A stretch of 64,000 nt of DNA, taken from contig JAREIK010000343.1 of the NCBI GenBank assembly GCA_029783825.1, positions 3,448,501 through 3,512,500 on the forward strand, written 5' to 3'. Position numbers and translations under genes: made by a program. Shown here piece after piece: positions 40,001 to 48,300 of this stretch (position 1 is its first letter; every line of letters begins with the position of its first letter). Source of the stretch: Sapria himalayana (taxonomy: Eukaryota; Streptophyta; Magnoliopsida; Malpighiales; Rafflesiaceae). The notes beneath the pieces are model-generated. The model did not search any database. It saw nothing but the letters and a program-made list of their open reading frames with translations, and was not told the origin of the DNA.

Positions 40001-42033
40001 CTACACTATGATCATCTAAAAAATTTAATTTGAAAGATTAATTATTATAATTAATTTGGTCAAACATTCTCTTTAAATTATTGTGGTATATGAATGAAGT
40101 TAAAAAAGTTGACCTAGATCCATTTTTAAAGAGTTCACTGCTCAGGCTTAGTTAAATTTATTTAGGATCTAATACATTATATTTTTTAGTGTATTAATTG
40201 ACATACTTATTTAGGTGGTACATGTCACTTGTACTCCTACACACACACACACACACATATATATTATTCTAATTTTTTATTGATACTTCTATAATTTATA
40301 TTTTTTATTATCTTAAAGTGAACTTAAATAATTTAATTTTTTTATATTTTTTATTTTTTAAACATTTAAGTTTGGGTTTAGGTTATGAGAAAAAACTAAC
40401 TGAAGTTCTTCATAGTTTTGGCTTTGAATTTTTCGATAATATTATTATTATTATTCATATTTAAACTGATGTTAAGTTTATTATCATCATATTCACCTTT
40501 GGCCATTAGTTAATTTTTTAGTATATGTTTAAAAATAATTAATAATATTTATAAACAAATAAAAAAAAATACTTGGATTATAGCACCGTTAGGCATATGC
40601 GTAACCGTAAATGAAACTACTACTTGTAAGTATTAAGTTATGATTTGTTTTTTCGTAAAAAATAAAAAATATTTTGTAATTATATTTTGATTTTCAACTT
40701 CCAAAGGGTAGTGCCGCAAAGAAAGAGAATTAAAAAACAAAAAAAATTAAATTGAGAATGCGAGAGAGCTACAATAGAGGAGAGCAGATGAGACAAGATA
40801 GAAATAGAATTAAGGATGAAAAATTATAAATACTTAATTTATATTTATATATTTTTTATTAAAAAATATATTTATAAATTTTTTGATAATTTTTAAATTT
40901 TTAATAGGAAGAAACGCGACAGTCATTGGATTTTTGTCTCTAGCATTTGGAATAAATTTCAATTGCCAGAATTTCCAAAGTTTTTTTTTTTAAATGAACA
41001 TCGACGCATGTGCCCAACATTGACAATGATTGTCGTTTCTATCGGGCACATGTATCCGTTCGTCTGATGCTCTGCCCGTTGGTGTAGCCTTTGGGATTTC
41101 TATCCCAACCATGCGATTTGCCAAGTCAACTTGGTAGTATGAGTTTCATTAAAAAAACCTATTACATGGACTTAATGGGTACATTTCAATTAAAGGGTTT
41201 TTTAATAAAACCACGTTCAGGTGGATTGTTACTTGTTTTTGGTCCAGGGTCACAGTCACCGTGCCAATTGGCCTGACACACGGGTCATGCTTGGCTTGGC
41301 ACAAGGCACGACAGGCTCTGACCCAGTATGACATGAGCCATTCCTCGAGCCCCCTTTGCCCCATGTCCAGGCACGGTTCTGGACCGTGCCGTACACGGGC
41401 TGCCCGACTCACTTGACACATCTAATTCAAATGCTGTATCTATTAGGTTTGATACTCAATAGATATGATCTCTTTTTTTTTTGGAGGCAAGTCAATCAAG
41501 ATATTGGTTTAATAATTATTGATTTCATATATTGCATGATGGAAGATCATGTTGCTGATAAGTTTACCGGCCACCCGGTTGTCTCCATTTCAGAAGCTAA
41601 GAGATATGGCGAGTCCCGGGGGGGAATCGCCAGCCGCGTGATTCCCGTGTTTGATTAGTTTTTTGTTTAATTGGGAGTGTCCTGCACGCAGTCATACACT
41701 TAGGTCAGTTATTTAAGAGCCGTAATGTTTTTTAATTGTTGCATGTAGTTATTATTTTTCTGGGTAAATTATGTTTTGTTATCCTAATTAGAAAATACTT
41801 ACAAATTAAAAAGTTTTTTTATTCTCAAAATTACAAAAAAAGTGCACTAAAACATAACATATTTATGTTTTGGTACGGTCTAATATTAAAATCTGAAATC
41901 ACCCTCGCACATATACACATTATTAGTAATTATCATAAAAAATTTAAACATACGTTTTGAAAACAAAACTTGCGAAATCTTTCGAACATAGATTGTTTTC
42001 AAAATCTTTCAAAAATGTTATATATATATAAAG

Positions 42034-42069
<36 letters not shown>

Positions 42070-42303
42070 GTATATATATATATATATAAGCATATATGTA
42101 AACATATATTTATAAATCAATATAAATATATATAAATGAATATGAATGTATATAAATGTTTATAAGCTTATATATACATTTATAAACGTATATATAATAT
42201 CATATAACAAATATAAATTTTCAATAATATTTATAAATGTTTGTAAATATTTATAAATATATGTAAAACTTATATAAATATTTATAAACATTATACATAG
42301 TCT

Positions 42304-42343
<40 letters not shown>

Positions 42344-45300
42344 ATATATATAGTCTTAAATAAATGAATATAAATATTTATATATGTTTACAAATATTTA
42401 TATTCATTTATATAAGTTTATAAATATTTTTATATTTTATATAAGGTTATATATATGTTTATATAAATTTATAATTATTTATATACTTTATATAAGATTA
42501 TATATATATATGTTATATGAGGTTATATATAAGTTTTAATATGTTTATAAACACACACGCACGCACACACACATAAATATGTTATATAAGGTTATAATTG
42601 TTTATATAAGTTTAGTAAAGTCACGGGCTGACCTTCTCGCTTGATAATTAATATCGAAGAGGAAGTGGGAAGTACTCGTCAAAATGTTGCATTTTATTGC
42701 GATGACAATTTAATAATATTTCTCCCAAAATCTTTTTGAACACGAAAAAAAAGATGATGTAAAATTTGCTTTTAGGATACGATCACGCCATTCCTAACAC
42801 ATCATATATTAGTAGATTCTGGAAGTTAAAATTATTTGGGCAAAAATAATATTGAGACAAGTTATTTTCTTGGAAGTCCTTGTGTTGTGTTAATCGAAAG
42901 GGTTCGTGTCTCGGTATGATAACAAGTGTTTTCATTCAAAGATGATAAATCTCTGGGTTCAGACTCATCATGCATAGCGGCAATTAGAGGTGTCAACCGG
43001 GCCGGGCCGGCCCGGCCCGGCACGGGTTCTTCTCGTGCCGGTTTCACGTGGGCACGCGTGGGCGTGACCCGTCCCCTCCCGAAAAAAAGACCGCGGGTCG
43101 GGTCTGATTGGATCCCGACCCGCGGTCCCGACTCCCGACCCGGCACGGCTCGGCCTGCCGTGCCTACGGGCCGGGCCGGCCCGGCCCGTTTGACACCTCT
43201 AGCGGCAATGTGATCTCTGCGAGTATTCTTCTGATTTTCTGCATTTTTGGTCTTGCTTTACAGATTCAGTGAAACTTTTGATGGGGTGGTATTGGCTTAT
43301 GGGGTCAATGCTTCTGATGCTTGCGCACGAATTATTCCTCAAGTTCATCCATATTTTAGTGTCCGACTAAAAGCAAAGCTCTTGGTCTTCTCTCCAAAGG
43401 AAGGAATGCTCTTAGGTAGGTTGGTCTAACTTCTCCATGCTAATGGTTTTCAATGTAAAAGTTCACTTCCTCTTGAAGAATGCCATTTTTCTAGAGATAT
43501 TGCCCTTTGCCTAGAGGTGTCAACAGGGCTGGGTGGCTCGGGCTCGGCCCGTGGCATGGCACGGTTCGGAACCGTGTCGCCCCATGGCATGGCACAACAT
43601 GACATGAGTGGATGGCCCTCACATTCCGAAACTTGCCCGAGGGGAAAAAGTTGCAAAACTTAGGCTAGCTTGGACTAGTCTAGGGCTCTATGCTAGGCGG
43701 CTCCACACCAATGCTAGCTTGGGTCAGGTCTGTGCTGAGCCAACATAGCCCTTTTGCAACCTCTACTATTGCATGATACATGCTTGTTAGTGAGCTTGTT
43801 TATTGCACTTTTATTTATAATTGATTACTCCTAAGAATTTGAGGTGATTATTTCTTACATGTGATTACATAAATACTAATATATCAGATCTTGTTAGAAT
43901 TTTAAAGTTAAAAATATTTGAGCAAGAATAATACTGGCTCGCTCAGGCTAGCCTGTCGGGCTAGACTAGATGGGTCCAAAACTGTTAGGCATGGTTGACC
44001 TGGTCTATCTGTTGACCAAGCAATTTGGTCAACCTTTAGAGACTATTACATAAATACTAATAATAAAGAACACTGCTAGCATACACTAGCAATTTGGTCT
44101 TAAGTCGATCAACCTTTAGAGACTTTCATGGGAGTCTTAATTGGCTGCTTATTTTCATAGACTCAAGGCCTTCAAGGAGAATCCCCCTCATGAAATTGAA
44201 TAACAACCTCTAGTTAGCCCAAACTAAAGAATCCACCAAGAGGTATGGAATTAGAGTGCATATCAAAGTCTTTATTAGATCAAATCCAAAAAAAAATAAT
44301 TGATCTATCCAAATAGTCTAATTAGGGTTGTGGTACTCTACTTAAAATATCACTAAAATCTTTCCAAAACTACCCATACCAAGAAGAATAAATTGATGAG
44401 GAGGTCAAAGGGCCCCAGATGAATGAAGATTAACTTTTGTAAGTGAGAAATTCTAAACACATTAAGTATAGATGTGTACACACACATGTAAGAATGAAAA
44501 GAAGCACCTAGAGTATTCCTTTATACACTATGAGCACTCTATAGAGAAAAAACACAATAATTATAATCAAATAATACTCTGTTCTTCGAGCACTATACCA
44601 AATATATTAGGCATTAGGAATCAAAAATAGAAAATAAAATAGAAAATATTTAAGAGGAAAAAATGTATCTTCAAATTGAAAGTGCAAGGCTAAAACTGAA
44701 TACAAAATTTGAATATGGTTGTTAAAATATTATATATCCGTGAGAAAAAAGATAAATTTTATTAACACATGGATAATGATACCAGTGAACAAATTGTGGA
44801 CACTTTTAAGAAGATATTGAATGACTTTCAACACTTTTTTCTATCCCTCGCGCTTCTAAAAAAATACTTCAAATGTTACATTTGGCTAAGACAAAATTGA
44901 TGTGGGCTCCTCACAATTAATATTTTGTGATTTTTTTTAATATTTAAAAATAATAATTAATTTCAATAATATATTGAATAGCCTTCTATCATAACACACA
45001 AGAGAGCATGGAATCATAAATTTAATTTTTAAAAATAAGTGTATGATTCAAAGAAACTTATAAGTTGATGAGAAAGTCATATATTATTCTCCCTAGCAAT
45101 TGCTTCCAGCTCGTTGTGAATCAACATGCTCATAATTATTTCTCTCTCTTTTGCCCTATTACTAACCATGGTTGGGAAATCTTCACCAAGGTTGATTAAA
45201 AAATATTGTAGAAATATATTCTAGCATAGCAAAAAATGCTCAACATTTTTTGCACAAAAATACAAAGCTTGACCAAATATACTTCAAGTATGTTTCTTCC

Positions 45301-48300
45301 AAATCTCTAATTTTTTAAAATTTAATCCTTCCCCATGAAAATTTATTATATTAATAATATTTTTTTTTTGTGATAATGGTTGTAATAATTGGTAGTGACT
45401 ATGATGGCATTTGTTATTGTCATCGTCATCAAGGTTTATTCTTGATGTTATAGGGTTTAGTCAAATGAATTTTAGTTCACTAAATATATAGTTTTTTTAT
45501 ATATTGATATAAATTTAATTTATTTATGTATTTTAATTGTCCCATTCAAGTTTTTAAATAACTATAATTTCTATTACATGCTCTACTACCTTATAAATCT
45601 AGATATTTTTTTTTTCAAATTATGATCATTTATGATTTTTTTTATATGTCTAAATCACATAAATTGTTTCTTTTTAATTTTATTATTTATTAGTATGTCA
45701 CTTAAATATCATGTCATTTTTTAGTTTTTGATAAATCCTTATTAATTTTCATACATAAATATATTAAAATATGTACTTTTTTAATATTTATTTTATGATA
45801 TTGCCGCGTGGCAATTACAATTTATCATGAAGATTGACTAGTTGATTTTTTTCTCATAATATTTTTTTTTTTGATCTAGCTAATATTTTTATATAATTTA
45901 AGATTTTCAATGTTGTTGAAAAAGAGGAAAAACAAGAAGACATAGTTGAAGAAGAAAATGATGATGAAGTAGGAGTTGATAAAGAAAGGAGGAATAAGAG
46001 GAGGAAGAGGGGGAGGAAGAGGAGGAGGAAAAGAAGTTGGAGGAATAGAAGAAAGAAGAACAAGAAGAAGAAGAAAAATATAATAATAAAGAAGAAGAAT
46101 AAAAAGAAAAATATAAAGGGAAGAAAAAAAGGAACAATAAGAAAAATAAAAATAATAAGAAGAATAATAACAAAATAAAATTATTTTTTGGTATAATCTA
46201 AACAATATTTAAAAATACTTATTACAACACGTTTGTGGGTATTCATAATGATATTAACTTCTCATAGACCACATCCTAAAATGAGTGTCTTGTGTATTTT
46301 GTATGATTTTCATTGTGTTGTTAATTTTTGGGGATAAGACTGGTGAGATATTAGCCGCACAATTTTATGTCTATTTCTATTGTAGAGTAAAAGTTTACCA
46401 TGAATTCTTGACAAATGAGCATGAGTATTGTTGTAGGATGCCTTGCAATTTATGAAGCACTCTTAACATGTATTATTTTATGAGAATTGCAGAAGGAAAG
46501 GTCGAGAAACTTACGCCGGCATCTATACATGTTATTGTTCTTGGCTTTTCATCAGCCATCATCACAGAAGAAGATATTCGTGATGAATTTCAATATAAAA
46601 CTGTATGCTGCTTTCTCCTATATGGATTTCATATCTCTTGTTAGTAATTGCATGGCTACATTAATCTCTCTTCTTAACATTGCTGCTCTTTTCATGTCAT
46701 AGAAACATGGGGATCATTTATATCTTAGCAAGTGTAATAAAAGGCACAAGATAAAGAAAGGCACAACGATACGCTTTGAAGTGAAGAGGTAGCAACACTT
46801 TATTTTGGAAATTGATCGCCCACTCAACTGTGTGATGACATAAATATTAATATACTTGATCTCATAAAAATTTTAAAATTAAATATGTTTTAGGTGAGAA
46901 TAATACTGAGATGATTGATCTTCTAGTAAGTGTTTGTCATGTATGTATCTGTTGGAGTTCATACTTTGGTGTAATAACAAATGTCTTCGTACGATGATGA
47001 TAGATCTTGGATTCGAGACTCATTAGATGCAGTTTTTTTTTTACTTTTCGAAGTAAGATTATTGAGATATTAACTTTTTATCGGACCTTCAGATGTGTTT
47101 AAACAATCACTAATGTACTAATCTCATAAGAACTCTAAAGTTAAATATGTTTGATCATTATCACTATTGAGATGATTGACCAGTGTGGAAGTTTGTCATA
47201 TGCATCTACGTTGTGATTGGTAAGGGGGGATTGAGGGGAGGGAGAAAAAAAAAAACCTTCCATCAGAGCTACTATAAAGTAGGAACCTTGTCTTCTAGGT
47301 ATGGTCTCCACCTCCATTGTTTACTCAAACTTGAAGGTCATGTTTTGGTTCGATGATAAGTATCTTCACCTAAAGATTTTAGGTTTTAGGTTTGAGACAT
47401 ATCAGATGTAGTCCTTTTTGATTTTTATGATTAAATTTGTTGAGATATTAATGTTTACTAGGCCCCACATTGAGTGGGAGTCTTGTGCATTAGGTGCACT
47501 TGTCTTTTTATTGCATACTTAAGTGTGAGTGTTGGCTAGAAGTTATTTGCTGACTAAGTATTGATCACATAGCAACAATATTTAGGTCTTTTTGTAGCTT
47601 AGATTACTATTCAACAAGCACCAATTTGTGAAAATTATAACCAATGATGAAAAAATTCGAATATATTTTCGATATATCAAGGATATATCCTCGAAATAGT
47701 CAAATATTTTTTGTGATATATCTGAGTATAGCGAGATATATTTGTGATATATCCAAACATAATTATAACATATGTAGATATATTTAGATAATTTTGACTC
47801 TGTGATAATTTATATTTAAATCAAATAAATTTTATATTAGTTATATATTATAACATAGTTAAATTTATTTTTAATATTCAATAGATTTGAATAAATTAAA
47901 ATAATATATAATTGTATATTTCAATTAATAATTTCTTACATATCTAATAAATAAATGAAATTAAATTTAATATCACTCATATATTAAAATGCAATTAAAA
48001 TTTTATTTTCAATAAATTTAAATTGTATAAATATAAATATTTAAATATTCTTTTCCTGTATACATATATACAATAAGTAAATAATATTAATTTTTAATAT
48101 TATTTAAATATTAAAATATAATAAATATAGTGTTTGATTCATATTTAATAGATCTAATTAACACAAATATTTATATTTAAATAAAAATTTTTATATAATT
48201 ATAATAATTAAATAATATTATAAAGTTAATATTTTTTTTGACAAACATGATATAATTGTATTTTATATCATTAATCATATTATACATATATTAATTTTTT

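Larger units (their letters stand above)
25200..43263 (+). other. RPA43 intron 1, 18 kb, packed with transposons
   Basis: Donor gttagt at 25200 and acceptor tttacag ending at 43263. Contents in order: a SINE (25721-25891), a Ty3/gypsy relic in antisense (25905-30320), a GC-rich inverted-repeat element (31111-31796) and part of a second copy, a hAT element with dead transposase (33075-36599), a SINE-like piece near 36960-37130, hAT MITEs at 38129, 38829, about 41260 and 42985, a transposase relic (39440-39870) and TA microsatellites (42005-42600). Stretches 30330-31080, 32050-33060 and 39880-41060 are AT-rich with nothing recognised. Confidence 0.85.
43416..46492 (+). other. RPA43 intron 2 (3.1 kb)
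   Basis: Besides the MITE at 43512, the intron holds a short local duplication near 44020-44120 (caacctttagagact twice) and a purine-rich stretch at about 45905-46180. The section 44130-45850 is AT-rich without recognisable features. Confidence 0.6.

Noticed and set aside
45854..46205. Leu/Phe/Ser-rich minus-strand frames that look like membrane proteins
   Set aside because: They are the complement of a purine-rich tract in RPA43 intron 2.
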